Source: Mycobacterium asiaticum
GTDB taxonomy: Bacteria; Actinomycetota; Actinomycetes; Mycobacteriales; Mycobacteriaceae
Length of the DNA stretch: 43,525 nt
Assembly: GCF_001673365.1 (NCBI RefSeq)
Contig: NZ_LZLS01000068.1
Coordinates: 1-43,525, forward strand
Reading direction: 5' to 3'
The notes under the pieces were generated by a model. It saw only the letters and a list, made by a program, of their open reading frames with translations, was not told the DNA's origin and ran no database searches. Positions 21,557-29,223 of the stretch are shown here, piece after piece. Numbering within the stretch: the stretch's first letter is position 1; each line of letters opens with the position of its first letter. Position numbers and translations under genes: made by a program.

Positions 21557-22252
21557 ATGACCACGATTGAGATCGACACCCCCGCCGGAGCGATCGATGC
21601 GCTGCTGAACGTACCGGCTGGAGAAGGCCCCTGGCCAGGTGTGGTGATCGTGCACGACGCGATCGGTTATGGCCCGGACAACGAGTCGATGTCGCAGCGA
21701 ATCGCCCGAGCGGGTTACGTCGCGCTCACGCCGAACATGTACGCGCGGGGTGGCCGGGCACGATGCATCACCCGGGTGATGCGCGACGTGCTGACCAAAC
21801 ACGGGCCGGCCATCGATGACGTGCTGGCCGCGCGGGATCATCTGCTGTCCATGCCCGAATGCTCCGGACGGGTCGGGATCGTCGGCTTCTGCATGGGCGG
21901 ACAATTCGCACTCGTGCTGTCCCCCAAAGGTTTTGGTGCATCTGCACCGTTCTACGGCACCCCGCTGCCACGCAAGCTCGAGGAAACCCTCGACGGCGCG
22001 TGCCCCATCGTCGCGAGCTTCGGCAACCGCGATCCGCTAGGAGTGGGTGCGGCCAAGCGACTGCGCAAAGTGACCGAGGCCAAGGACATCACCGCAGACA
22101 TCAAGTCCTACCCGGGCGCCGGGCACAGCTTCGCCAACAAACTGCCCGGTCAACCGTTGTTGCGCATCACCGGATTCGGCTACGACGAGACGGCAACCGA
22201 AGACGCATGGCAACGGGTGTTCGCCTTCTTCGGCGAGCACCTGGCGTCCTGA
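21557..22252 (+). CDS. Dienelactone hydrolase family protein (Rv2054 type)
   Basis: This 231-residue alpha/beta hydrolase belongs to the dienelactone hydrolase family. The catalytic triad is visible: the Cys nucleophile in GFCMGG (about residue 116), Asp in GNRDPLG (about 160) and His in GAGHSFAN (about 193). Family members hydrolyse cyclic dienelactones or other small esters; the true substrate is unknown. The frame is open far upstream, but the ATG at 21557 (MTTIEIDTPAGAIDALL) begins exactly where the family fold begins, so the longer extension is rejected. No strong Shine-Dalgarno is visible; a weak TTAGAT box lies six bases upstream. The gene converges on the next minus-strand gene with one base between the stop codons. 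Confidence 0.92.
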   Translation: MTTIEIDTPAGAIDALLNVPAGEGPWPGVVIVHDAIGYGPDNESMSQRIARAGYVALTPNMYARGGRARCITRVMRDVLTKHGPAIDDVLAARDHLLSMPECSGRVGIVGFCMGGQFALVLSPKGFGASAPFYGTPLPRKLEETLDGACPIVASFGNRDPLGVGAAKRLRKVTEAKDITADIKSYPGAGHSFANKLPGQPLLRITGFGYDETATEDAWQRVFAFFGEHLAS

Positions 22253-22253
22253 C

Positions 22254-22637
22254 TTATCCAGCCACCCTGAGTTCGAGTCCGATGTTGTTTTCCATGCCGC
22301 CGCGCCGCTTGCTGAAGATGTTGAAGACCTTCCCGACAATGCCGTAGCGCTTGCCGATCGCGTCGTAGACCATGGCGTTTTGCGACTTGTCCAAGATGGC
22401 CGCGGTGCCTTCGACGGCTTCGCTCTTAGGGCGGCCACGCACGTCGCAGACGGCCAGCGTCACCCGCGGCGTATTGCGAATTCGCTTGACCTTCCACGAC
22501 TTTCCTTCGGTGATGACCAGCAGGCGATCGCCGTCGGCCGCGGCCCAGATCGGCACGGGCTTGGGCCGCCCGTCTTTAGTGAAGGTGGTGAGCAAGAGGT
22601 ATCTCGCTTTGGCCAGATCGGCGAACGTTGGTGTCAC
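22254..22637 (-). CDS. PPOX-class F420-dependent oxidoreductase (Rv2061c type)
   Basis: This 127-residue split-barrel protein is of the pyridoxamine-phosphate-oxidase-like, F420-binding class: ARYLLLTTFTKDGRPKPVPIW near the start, then LLVITEGKSWKVKRIRNTPRVTL, and ending in GLELRVAG. The central KSWKVKRIRN segment is typical of the Rv2061 subfamily. Such proteins use cofactor F420 for hydride transfer; the substrate is unknown. The start is set at GTG 22637, because a TAGCCT box (AGGCTA on the plus strand, 22645-22650) ends seven bases before it with no Shine-Dalgarno, the pattern of a leaderless mRNA. The frame stays open to 22730, but the extra residues do not look like the family. Confidence 0.87.
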   Translation of the reverse strand: MTPTFADLAKARYLLLTTFTKDGRPKPVPIWAAADGDRLLVITEGKSWKVKRIRNTPRVTLAVCDVRGRPKSEAVEGTAAILDKSQNAMVYDAIGKRYGIVGKVFNIFSKRRGGMENNIGLELRVAG

Positions 22638-22644
22638 GGTTGTC

Positions 22645-22650
22645 AGGCTA
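22645..22650 (-). promoter_or_regulatory. Candidate -10 box for a leaderless start at 22637
   Basis: The minus strand reads TAGCCT, matching TANNNT, followed by seven bases and then GTG. With transcription starting six to eight bases after the box, the mRNA would begin at or next to the start codon. Confidence 0.5.
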
Positions 22651-22667
22651 ACGCTCCGGAACTGTCG

Positions 22668-22697
22668 TTGACATTCCCGGCGACTTGCTGCGATAGT
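22668..22697 (+). promoter_or_regulatory. Candidate sigma-70-type promoter for the DUF1214-sulfotransferase operon
   Basis: A perfect TTGACA at 22668-22673 is followed after 18 bases by GATAGT at 22692-22697 (four of six matches to TATAAT). It points at the operon starting at GTG 22745, giving a leader of about 40 bases with a good ribosome site. A perfect six-base dyad follows immediately downstream, so initiation here is probably controlled. Confidence 0.55.
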
Positions 22698-22712
22698 CAG
22701 GGCTGCATTAAG

Positions 22713-22729
22713 TGAAAACGATATTTTCA
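22713..22729. promoter_or_regulatory. Dyad operator candidate TGAAAA-N5-TTTTCA
   Basis: TGAAAA at 22713-22718 and TTTTCA at 22724-22729 are perfect inverted arms around CGATA. The site lies about 16 bases past the candidate -10 box and just before the Shine-Dalgarno of the DUF1214-like gene, where a bound repressor would block transcription. The obvious candidate ligand is the TetR-family regulator encoded third in the same operon; autoregulation is inferred from position only. Confidence 0.5.
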
Positions 22730-22744
22730 TTTAAGGAGGCGCGG

Positions 22745-23947
22745 GTGGCCTGGCTGCCGTTCTCGATAGCCGAGGCCGCGCTGTCGGAATCCGACGAAAC
22801 ACCCAGCCTGGCGCAGGCATGGTCGCACCTCCTGCAGCGGCTCGGTGGCGCGGCTGACAGGGTGGAATCCGATCCGGCCAGCCGGAATCGGGCTGATCTC
22901 GCCGCAGGTATGCGTCACCTGCTGGTCCTGCTCGCCGCCGGCGTCGACGAGGTGTTGCGCTTCGACCCGGATCCGGTGTTGCGGGTGCAACCCACCAGCA
23001 CCGATGACGTCTTGACCTGGGGCATGGAATGTCCGGATTGCATCTACACGCGGGCCGTGCTGCGCGGCGGCGAGAGTTATCGCCTGTCCGGAAGCCGCGG
23101 CACCGCGCGCTATGTCGGACTGCAAACCATGAACGGCATCGCGGCCACTTCGAACGTTCTGGTCGACGAACTCGACGTGGATGCCGACGGCAATTTCGAG
23201 GTAATCCTGTCCGCGGATGAGCGCTCCGGCAACTGGATGCGCATCGAGGGTGACCATCCCACTTTCACGGTGCGACACTTCTTCTACGACTGGGACACCG
23301 AAGTGGCGTCGTCGCTTCGTATCGAGCGGCTCGGTGATCCGGTCTCGGCAGGCGCCTCGGCCCGAGACGCCGGAACCGCTTTGTCGCGGCAACTCGTGGC
23401 GCTCGGCGACTTCGTACAGGAGAACCTGGCCTTCTTTCTGCAGTTCGGCGAGGCCGCACCTGTCAATGGCTTTCTGCCGCCGATCGATCGCAGCGACATG
23501 GGTGCGGCCGCGGAGAACAGACCGGTGATCGGGCGCTGGGAACTCGAACCCGGCGAGGCGTTGATCGTGGAAGTCGAACCGCCCGAAGGCATTTATTGGA
23601 GTTTTTCGATCGGCAACCCGTGGTGGGAGACCATTCACTATGGTCGCCACCAGTCCAGCCTGAATGCCCATCAGGCCGTGGTGGATTCGGACGGCAGAGT
23701 GCGGGTGGTGCTTTGCGCCGAAGACCCCGGAGTCGCTAACTGGCTCGATACCGCGGGGCACAGCAACGGCCCGATCATCCTGCGCTGTGTGCGCACCACG
23801 ACAGCGCCGACACCGACCACGAGGGTGGTGCCGATCGGCGACGTCTCGGCCGAGTTACCCCCCGACACCGCGCGAGTCACCCCCGCCGAGCGGGCAGCCA
23901 CCTTGGCGGCGCGGCGCACCGCCGTGCGCGAAAGGTTTGGTCGATGA
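22745..23947 (+). CDS. DUF1214-like protein, first gene of the sulfotransferase operon
   Basis: This 400-residue protein has no identified catalytic site. Its C-terminal half resembles DUF1214 proteins (GIYWSFSIGNPWWETIHYG, then a PGVANWLDTAGH segment). The N-terminal part has RGGESYRLSGSRGTARYVGLQT and a VRHFFYDWDTE motif. No signal peptide or membrane segment is evident, so it is probably cytoplasmic. The start is GTG 22745 because AAGGAGG at 22733-22739 sits five bases upstream; the longer open frame from 22712 would begin inside the operator dyad. It overlaps the sulfotransferase start by four bases (ATGA), so the two are coupled. The neighbours suggest a role in modifying a hydrophobic alcohol or lipid, but this is inference. 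Confidence 0.8.
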   Translation: MAWLPFSIAEAALSESDETPSLAQAWSHLLQRLGGAADRVESDPASRNRADLAAGMRHLLVLLAAGVDEVLRFDPDPVLRVQPTSTDDVLTWGMECPDCIYTRAVLRGGESYRLSGSRGTARYVGLQTMNGIAATSNVLVDELDVDADGNFEVILSADERSGNWMRIEGDHPTFTVRHFFYDWDTEVASSLRIERLGDPVSAGASARDAGTALSRQLVALGDFVQENLAFFLQFGEAAPVNGFLPPIDRSDMGAAAENRPVIGRWELEPGEALIVEVEPPEGIYWSFSIGNPWWETIHYGRHQSSLNAHQAVVDSDGRVRVVLCAEDPGVANWLDTAGHSNGPIILRCVRTTTAPTPTTRVVPIGDVSAELPPDTARVTPAERAATLAARRTAVRERFGR

Positions 23948-25089
23948 CGTTCAATGCCGATGAGCTAATGGAGGGAGCCTGCGCCGCAACGGGTCTCGAC
24001 GATTTCGGGTCGTCCTACTATCGCGAGGGCCTGGAACGCATCGTTGATGCTTTGAACACCGCCGCCGACCTGAACGAACTGGGCCGCGTCATCCAGCACG
24101 CCACCATCAGCAACGCGTTGATCCAGCGTCTTAAGGTCGAGCACACCTATGCCCAACACCCCGAGATCGACGACGAGGTGGTCGGCGGGCCGGTGTTTGT
24201 GATCGGTCTACCACGAACCGGCACCACCGCGCTGAGTCAGCTGGTGGCGGCCGATCCCCAGTTCCGGTCGTTGCGGATGTGGGAATCCCAAGCCCCGGTG
24301 CCGCCACCGGAATCAGCCACCCAGCATGACGATCCGCGCATCGCACAGGCCGAGGCAGGCCTGAAAATGCTGGATGACATGTTCCCGTTGATGAAAACGC
24401 TCTACAACTCCGAGGCCACGGCGCCGACGGAATGCCAGGACCTGATGGGCATGAGCTTTCGAACGTTTCATTTCGACGGCGCCGTGCGCGCACCGGCGTA
24501 TCTGGACTGGCTGATGAATTGCGATATGCGCGAGACGTACATCTATCACCGCCGGGTTCTCAAACTGCTCCAGTGGCATTGCCCGCCCAGTCTGTGGCAT
24601 CTCAAGACCCCGGTGCATATCTTCGCGCTCGATGCCCTCGTCGAGGCCTACCCGAACGCTAAATTCCTATGGAGCCACCGTGATCCGGCCAAAGTAATGG
24701 GGTCGGTGTGCAGTCTGATCCGATACGTGCGCAGCTGGAGCAGTGACCGCGACGACCCGGTCGAGCTGGGCGCCGAACAAGTCGACAGCTGGACCGAAGG
24801 GGTGCGGCGGGCGATGGACTTTCGCAGGCGGATGGGTGACGACCGATTCGTTGACGTCTCGTTCGCCGACCTGCAGGCTGAGCCAGTTGCCACCCTGCAA
24901 TCCAGTTACGACACACTCGGTTTGGCTTTCACCGACGCCACGCTGAATTCGGTGCGGAATTGGGCCGACCAGCACAAGCCAGGCTCACGCGGCGCACACG
25001 ACTACGACCTGGCCGACTTCGGACTCACCCCCGAGGGCGTCCGCGAGCGGTTCGCCGACTACCTCGCGACCTACGATGCGACAGCCTGA
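23944..25089 (+). CDS. PAPS-dependent sulfotransferase family protein
   Basis: This 381-residue protein is of the sulfotransferase family common in mycobacteria. The 5'-phosphosulfate-binding loop is FVIGLPRTGTTALSQL (about residues 80-95), and the 3'-phosphate-binding segment is the WSHRDPAKVMGSVCSL stretch (about 240-256), with Arg and Ser in the expected places. Such enzymes move sulfate from PAPS to hydroxyl groups of lipids, sterols or glycolipids; the acceptor cannot be told here. It begins at ATG 23944 with an ATGA overlap of the DUF1214-like gene and its end overlaps the TetR gene by 14 bases, so all three form one operon. A plain PAPS-binding sulfotransferase call is safe; the substrate is open. 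Confidence 0.9.
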   Translation: MTFNADELMEGACAATGLDDFGSSYYREGLERIVDALNTAADLNELGRVIQHATISNALIQRLKVEHTYAQHPEIDDEVVGGPVFVIGLPRTGTTALSQLVAADPQFRSLRMWESQAPVPPPESATQHDDPRIAQAEAGLKMLDDMFPLMKTLYNSEATAPTECQDLMGMSFRTFHFDGAVRAPAYLDWLMNCDMRETYIYHRRVLKLLQWHCPPSLWHLKTPVHIFALDALVEAYPNAKFLWSHRDPAKVMGSVCSLIRYVRSWSSDRDDPVELGAEQVDSWTEGVRRAMDFRRRMGDDRFVDVSFADLQAEPVATLQSSYDTLGLAFTDATLNSVRNWADQHKPGSRGAHDYDLADFGLTPEGVRERFADYLATYDATA

Positions 25090-25714
25090 CCAAGAAGGCG
25101 TTTCTCGCACGCGGCGGCGCAACAAGTTGGCCCCGGATCCGGAGATTCGTCGCGAAATCCTCGCTGCCGCAGCCGCGGCGCTGCAGGAGCAGGGAGTGGC
25201 GGGGCTGAGCGTCGCCGCGGTCTTGGAACAAGCCGGACTGAGCACACGTGCGTTCTATCGGCATTTCGGTTCGAAGGACGAGCTGTTGGCCGCGGTCTTC
25301 CTGACGGCGGCGCGCGCCGAGACGCAACGGCTACGACGCCGGATGACCGCGGCGCCAACAGATGTGGAGGCCGTGGAGGCATGGATCGACGCCCGACTCG
25401 ACTTGGCGTTCGACGACAGCGTCCGATCCGATCTGCGCCGGCTGTCACTGCAGGCGCAATCCCAAGCGTTGGCCGCCCCTAACTTGATTCAGCCCGCATA
25501 CGCCGAAATGTTGTTGCCGCTGCGCGAGGCACTCGAGCGCGGCGTGGCGCACGGCGTATTCCGCGGCGTCGACCCAGAGCACGACGCGCGATTCATCCAT
25601 GGCGTGGTGTGGGCCGGCATCGACCGGCACTGGACGACGGGTGACTCGGACCGCTCGGGTTTGCGTGAGCACATTCTGCGGTTTTGCTTGCAGGCGTTAG
25701 GCGTTGAACGGTAG
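25076..25714 (+). CDS. TetR/AcrR family transcriptional regulator
   Basis: This is a 212-residue one-domain regulator. After a basic N-terminal arm (SRTRRRNKLAPDPEIRREIL) the helix-turn-helix is clear at about residues 40-68 (SVAAVLEQAGLSTRAFYRHFGSKDELLAAVF). The remaining helices form the ligand and dimer part, with no recognised ligand motif. ATG 25076 overlaps the sulfotransferase stop by 14 bases, and the SDR gene follows 10 bases after this stop. The dyad upstream of the operon (22713-22729) is its most likely binding site. A small hydrophobic ligand related to the operon's substrate would be expected for this family. Confidence 0.92.
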   Translation: MRQPDQEGVSRTRRRNKLAPDPEIRREILAAAAAALQEQGVAGLSVAAVLEQAGLSTRAFYRHFGSKDELLAAVFLTAARAETQRLRRRMTAAPTDVEAVEAWIDARLDLAFDDSVRSDLRRLSLQAQSQALAAPNLIQPAYAEMLLPLREALERGVAHGVFRGVDPEHDARFIHGVVWAGIDRHWTTGDSDRSGLREHILRFCLQALGVER

Positions 25715-25724
25715 AGGAGACTTC

Positions 25725-26528
25725 ATGGATCTGGGATTTACCGAATCGACCGCGGTGGTCACCGGCGGCAGTAAGGGGATGGGGCTGGCCATCGCGCAGA
25801 CCCTCGCGGCCGAGGGCGCCAGCGTCGCGGTGATGGCGCGTGGCCAAGCGGCGCTGGATGCCGCCGTGACGGGATTACGCGAAGCCGGCGCGCCGGATGC
25901 CGTGGGGATCAGCGTCGACATGGCCGATGCCGAGTCGATCGATGCCGGCTTTTCTGCGATAGCCGAGCGGTGGGGACGACTGAACTGCCTGGTGCACACC
26001 ATCGGACCGGGCGACGGCTACTTCGAGCAGATGAACGACGCGGAGTGGGACGCGGCGTTCACGCTCGGCACCATGTCGGCGGTGCGATCGATCCGTGCCG
26101 CGCTGCCCCTGCTGCGCGCCGCGGATTGGGCCCGCATTGTGACCCTGTCGGCGCACTCCATTCAACGTCAGAATCCCCGGATCGTCGCCTACACGGCGTC
26201 CAAGGCGGCGTTGGCCAGCGTCACCAAAAACCTGTCCAAAAGCCTTGCCAAAGACGACATTCTGGTCAATTGTGTGTGTCCCGGCACCATCGTGACGGCC
26301 AGCTTCACCGAGGTGCTCAAAGACATCCTCGCCGCGGACGGTTTGGATGCCACCGACCCGCGCGACGTTATGAGCTGGATCGACAACAACTTTCACCAGC
26401 CGTGTGATCTCGGTCGCGCGGGACTGCCCGAGGAGGTCGCTTCCCTCACCGCCTACCTGGTATCCCGGCGCAACGGCTACGTCACTGGCGCGACGGTGAA
26501 CGTCGACGGCGGCTCAGACTTCATCTGA
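25725..26528 (+). CDS. Short-chain dehydrogenase/reductase, last gene of the sulfotransferase operon
   Basis: This 267-residue classical SDR has a TGGSKGMG nucleotide loop (13-20), a Ser and YTASK catalytic pair near 150-165, and the common C-terminal ending NVDGGSDFI. It probably oxidises or reduces an alcohol/ketone using NAD(P). The start is ATG 25725, seven bases after GAGGAGA (25713-25719); an upstream TTG at 25704 in the same frame lacks that spacing. The usual NNAG motif is replaced by VHTIGPG (about 90-96), a shift seen in some SDR subfamilies but worth noting. It closes the DUF1214-sulfotransferase-TetR-SDR operon and may act on the same molecule as the sulfotransferase. Confidence 0.9.
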   Translation: MDLGFTESTAVVTGGSKGMGLAIAQTLAAEGASVAVMARGQAALDAAVTGLREAGAPDAVGISVDMADAESIDAGFSAIAERWGRLNCLVHTIGPGDGYFEQMNDAEWDAAFTLGTMSAVRSIRAALPLLRAADWARIVTLSAHSIQRQNPRIVAYTASKAALASVTKNLSKSLAKDDILVNCVCPGTIVTASFTEVLKDILAADGLDATDPRDVMSWIDNNFHQPCDLGRAGLPEEVASLTAYLVSRRNGYVTGATVNVDGGSDFI

Positions 26529-26612
26529 CACCGTCGCTCTCATCTTCCGAAGGTCGGCTCGGCCACTCCTCATTCGTACCGCCGCGTCGAATCGGCACGT
26601 AAGGTTGCCGGT

Positions 26613-26813
26613 ATGAACAGGGGTTTCGTCGTCACTTTCGCGGTCGGGTTGATCATTGCGTTGTTCGGGTTGATTTGGGCACTGCAGGGATTTGGGGTCC
26701 TCGGCGGTAGCCCGATGAGCAACACCACGACCTGGTCGATCATCGGTCCGATCACATCCTTGATCGGAGTGGTGATTGCCGTGATCAGTTGGCGGAAACT
26801 AACTTCCAAATAG
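26613..26813 (+). CDS. Small two-helix membrane protein, 66 residues
   Basis: This short protein is almost entirely two hydrophobic helices: about residues 5-30 (FVVTFAVGLIIALFGLIWAL) and 40-60 (WSIIGPITSLIGVVIAVISW), joined by a short polar loop with GGSPMSNTT, and ending in RKLTSK. I do not recognise the family. ATG 26613 is preceded by TAAGGT at 26600-26605 and seven bases, so the mRNA may be leaderless; the same bases include AAGG, which could serve as a weak Shine-Dalgarno. Its stop is two bases from the convergent molybdopterin oxidoreductase stop. The membrane-protein composition makes it credible despite its size. Confidence 0.72.
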   Translation: MNRGFVVTFAVGLIIALFGLIWALQGFGVLGGSPMSNTTTWSIIGPITSLIGVVIAVISWRKLTSK

Positions 26814-26815
26814 CG

Positions 26816-28339
26816 TCAAGCTTCTACGACAGTGAAGTTCACCGTGTGCCAGCCGGTAGCGCCATCGGGAACGGGATTAGCCTTCTCCTCCGTCTGCACA
26901 GCTCCGGTGTTGTCGATGGCACGGACGGTAATAGTTTGTCTCCCAGGGGTTTTCGCCTGCCAAGGCAAACTCCACAACCGCCACGTCTCATTGGAATAGC
27001 TGGCTCCCAGCTGAGCAGGCTGCCATTCGCCGTCGCCAATCCGAACATCCACGGCCCGCACGCCACGGTTCTGCGCCCACGCGACACCGCCGAACACCAC
27101 GTGCCCCATCGGGACTTTTTGACCGCTTCTCGGCACGTCGATACGCGACTCGGTCTTGATCGGCGCCCGTGCCGCCCAGCCCTGACGCGTCCAGTACGCC
27201 TTGGCTTTGTCGAACCGGGTCAGCTCCAAGTCGACGACCCATTTGGTGGCCGACACGTAGCCGTAGAGTCCGGGCACCACCAATCGCGCCGGGTAGCCAT
27301 GCTCGACCGGTAGGGGCTGGCCGTTGAGGCCGACCGCCAGCAGCGCTTGGCGACCATCCGTAAGAGTCTCAACCGGTGTGCCCGCGGTGAATCCGTCGAT
27401 CGAGGTCGAGAGCACCATATCGGCGTCCTTGTGCACACCGGCCGCCGCGAGCAGATCAGACACACGGTAACCCGTCCAAACTCCCGTCGAAATCAAGTTG
27501 CCGCCAACGGGATTCGATACGCAGGTCAGTGTCGTCACCGACTCGACGACGTCGAACTTGGTGAGGTCGTCGAAGCTGTAGGTAATTTCACGATCCACCA
27601 TGCCGTGGATGCGCAGCCGCCAGTCGCCGTGGCTGAGTTGCGGAACACTAAGCGCTGTGTCGATCCGGTAGAACTCGGTGTTCGGTGTGATGAAGCTTGG
27701 CAGCGCAACGCCTTTCGGTTGCACATCGGCGGGTATGGGAGGTACCGCGAACCGTGGCCGGGGCAGGACGAAGGCCTTGCGGTCGGCAGTTACCGAATGG
27801 GCCAGCCGCGCTACAACGCTACCTGCCACGCCGGTGACGACCCCAAATCCGATTAAGCCCAACATGACCAGCTTGCGTCGGCCAGTGTCCGGGTGGTCCT
27901 CGTTGTCCGGCGGATGGGCCGGCGTAAGCACCCGCAGGACCGCTACGCCGCACACGGCGCCAACCACCGTGGGAATGGTGTCGAGTGCTGTCGCAGACTG
28001 CCGCGACAGCACGGCCGCACAGCCGAGGACACCCATCGCCGCGATCGCGGCGCTGCCGAGCGGACGGCGTCGAGTTTCGAGGGTTCCGGCGATCGCCGCG
28101 ATAGTGGCAATCGCTATGAGCACGACCACGGCCAAAAATGGTTTGTCCAGCGTGCCGAGGGTTTGGATGGCCCACTCTTTGATCGGTCCGGGGGTGAGGT
28201 CGATGACCGCAGCGCCGACCGCGGTGCGCGCATCCGCCCGCCCACCGATCGGGATGCTGAGCAACTGGGCGACACCAAGCGCGATGGCGGCAGCCGCAAC
28301 CCCGGCGATCATCCGGTCATTAGACGAGGTAGACGCCAC
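26816..28339 (-). CDS. Membrane-anchored molybdopterin-dependent oxidoreductase (sulfite-oxidase fold)
   Basis: This 507-residue protein has about four to five membrane segments in the first 200 residues, then a sulfite-oxidase-type molybdopterin domain with the molybdenum-ligand Cys in TCVSNPVGG (about residue 271), and a C-terminal Ig-like dimerisation domain (RAVDVRIGDGEW ... TITVRAIDN). The catalytic domain would face outside. It resembles M. tuberculosis Rv0218-type proteins and YedY/MsrP relatives, some of which repair oxidised methionine or act on other S- or N-oxides; the substrate is unknown. The start is GTG 28339 (VASTSSNDRMIAG), supported by TAGAGT (ACTCTA on plus, 28347-28352) seven bases upstream and no Shine-Dalgarno; the frame extends to 28402, but that would overlap the divergent gene's promoter. 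Confidence 0.85.
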   Translation of the reverse strand: MASTSSNDRMIAGVAAAAIALGVAQLLSIPIGGRADARTAVGAAVIDLTPGPIKEWAIQTLGTLDKPFLAVVVLIAIATIAAIAGTLETRRRPLGSAAIAAMGVLGCAAVLSRQSATALDTIPTVVGAVCGVAVLRVLTPAHPPDNEDHPDTGRRKLVMLGLIGFGVVTGVAGSVVARLAHSVTADRKAFVLPRPRFAVPPIPADVQPKGVALPSFITPNTEFYRIDTALSVPQLSHGDWRLRIHGMVDREITYSFDDLTKFDVVESVTTLTCVSNPVGGNLISTGVWTGYRVSDLLAAAGVHKDADMVLSTSIDGFTAGTPVETLTDGRQALLAVGLNGQPLPVEHGYPARLVVPGLYGYVSATKWVVDLELTRFDKAKAYWTRQGWAARAPIKTESRIDVPRSGQKVPMGHVVFGGVAWAQNRGVRAVDVRIGDGEWQPAQLGASYSNETWRLWSLPWQAKTPGRQTITVRAIDNTGAVQTEEKANPVPDGATGWHTVNFTVVEA

Positions 28340-28346
28340 CGCAGTT

Positions 28347-28389
28347 ACTCTACGACTGCCAACGCACCGCTGGCGACACGCGATACCGT
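28347..28389. promoter_or_regulatory. Divergent leaderless promoter pair
   Basis: Fifty-six bases separate the two start codons. On the minus strand TAGAGT (plus positions 28347-28352) ends seven bases before GTG 28339. On the plus strand TACCGT (28384-28389) ends six bases before GTG 28396. Both match TANNNT and neither gene has a Shine-Dalgarno. The -35 regions of the two promoters must overlap, so both genes may be controlled together. Confidence 0.5.
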
Positions 28390-28395
28390 GTAGCG

Positions 28396-29223
28396 GTGAC
28401 ATCTTCGGTTGCCGGAAAAGTTGTAGCCATTACCGGCGGCGCACGCGGAATTGGTCTGGCCATTGCGACCGACCTGCACCGCTTGGGCGCCAAGGTCGCC
28501 ATCGGAGACATCGACGAGGCCACTGCCAAGGAGTCCGGTGACCGGTTGGGTCTGGCGCTGGCCACTCGCTTGGACGTGACGGATCGCCCGTCGTTCACGG
28601 GGTTTCTCGACACCGTCGAAGACAAGTTGGGGCCGCTGGACGTCCTGGTCAACAACGCCGGCTTGATCGCGGTGGGAAGCGCGGTTGACGAACCAGACGA
28701 CGTCACGCAGCGCCTGTTCGACGTCAACGTGCACGGGGTCATCCTGGGCACCAAATTGGCGACGCAACGGATGCTGCCGCGCCGGCGCGGTCACGTCATC
28801 AATATCGGGTCGCTGGGCAGTGTGCTTCCTACCGAGGGCATCGCAACCTATTGCGCCACAAAACATGCCGTGCTCGGATACACCGATGCCGTCCGTATGG
28901 AGAACCACGGCAGCGGTGTGCATTTTTCGGTGATCATGCCGACTCTGACGAATACCGAAATGATTGCCGGTGTCGGGCACGCCAAGGGTTTCAAGAATGC
29001 CGAGCCCAGCGATGTGGCGCGGGCCGTGGTCGGAGTGATCGCCAAACCGGAGTCACACGTGGCGGTCCCGCGTTCGCTCGGTCGTACGGTGTGGGCGCAG
29101 CGCCTATTGCCGCAAAGCGTGGCGGAGGCGTTCGCACGCGTCTTGGGTACCGGGCGGGTGTTCACCTCGGACCTGGAACGCGAAAAACGCGAGGCTTACG
29201 CGCGACGCACCGGGACGTCATGA
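28396..29223 (+). CDS. Short-chain dehydrogenase/reductase, paired with an MpaB-family oxygenase
   Basis: This 275-residue SDR has a GGARGIG loop (15-21), a VNNAG motif near 88-92, and a Ser and YCATK pair near 137-154. A C-terminal extension after residue 200 (WAQRLLPQSVAEAF...) is typical of mycobacterial SDRs acting on lipids or steroids. The start is GTG 28396, six bases after the TACCGT box, fitting a leaderless mRNA. The gene overlaps the MpaB-like gene by four bases (ATGA), so the pair is one operon and probably one pathway. The substrate is unknown. Confidence 0.92.
   Translation: MTSSVAGKVVAITGGARGIGLAIATDLHRLGAKVAIGDIDEATAKESGDRLGLALATRLDVTDRPSFTGFLDTVEDKLGPLDVLVNNAGLIAVGSAVDEPDDVTQRLFDVNVHGVILGTKLATQRMLPRRRGHVINIGSLGSVLPTEGIATYCATKHAVLGYTDAVRMENHGSGVHFSVIMPTLTNTEMIAGVGHAKGFKNAEPSDVARAVVGVIAKPESHVAVPRSLGRTVWAQRLLPQSVAEAFARVLGTGRVFTSDLEREKREAYARRTGTS

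Noticed and set aside
22727..23761. 344-residue minus-strand frame opposite the DUF1214-like gene
   Set aside because: Shadow frame; the plus-strand gene has a strong ribosome site, family similarity and coupled neighbours.
28851..29219. Extended frame upstream of the MpaB-like protein
   Set aside because: It overlaps the SDR gene in another frame; ATG 29220 forms an ATGA overlap and matches the family start.
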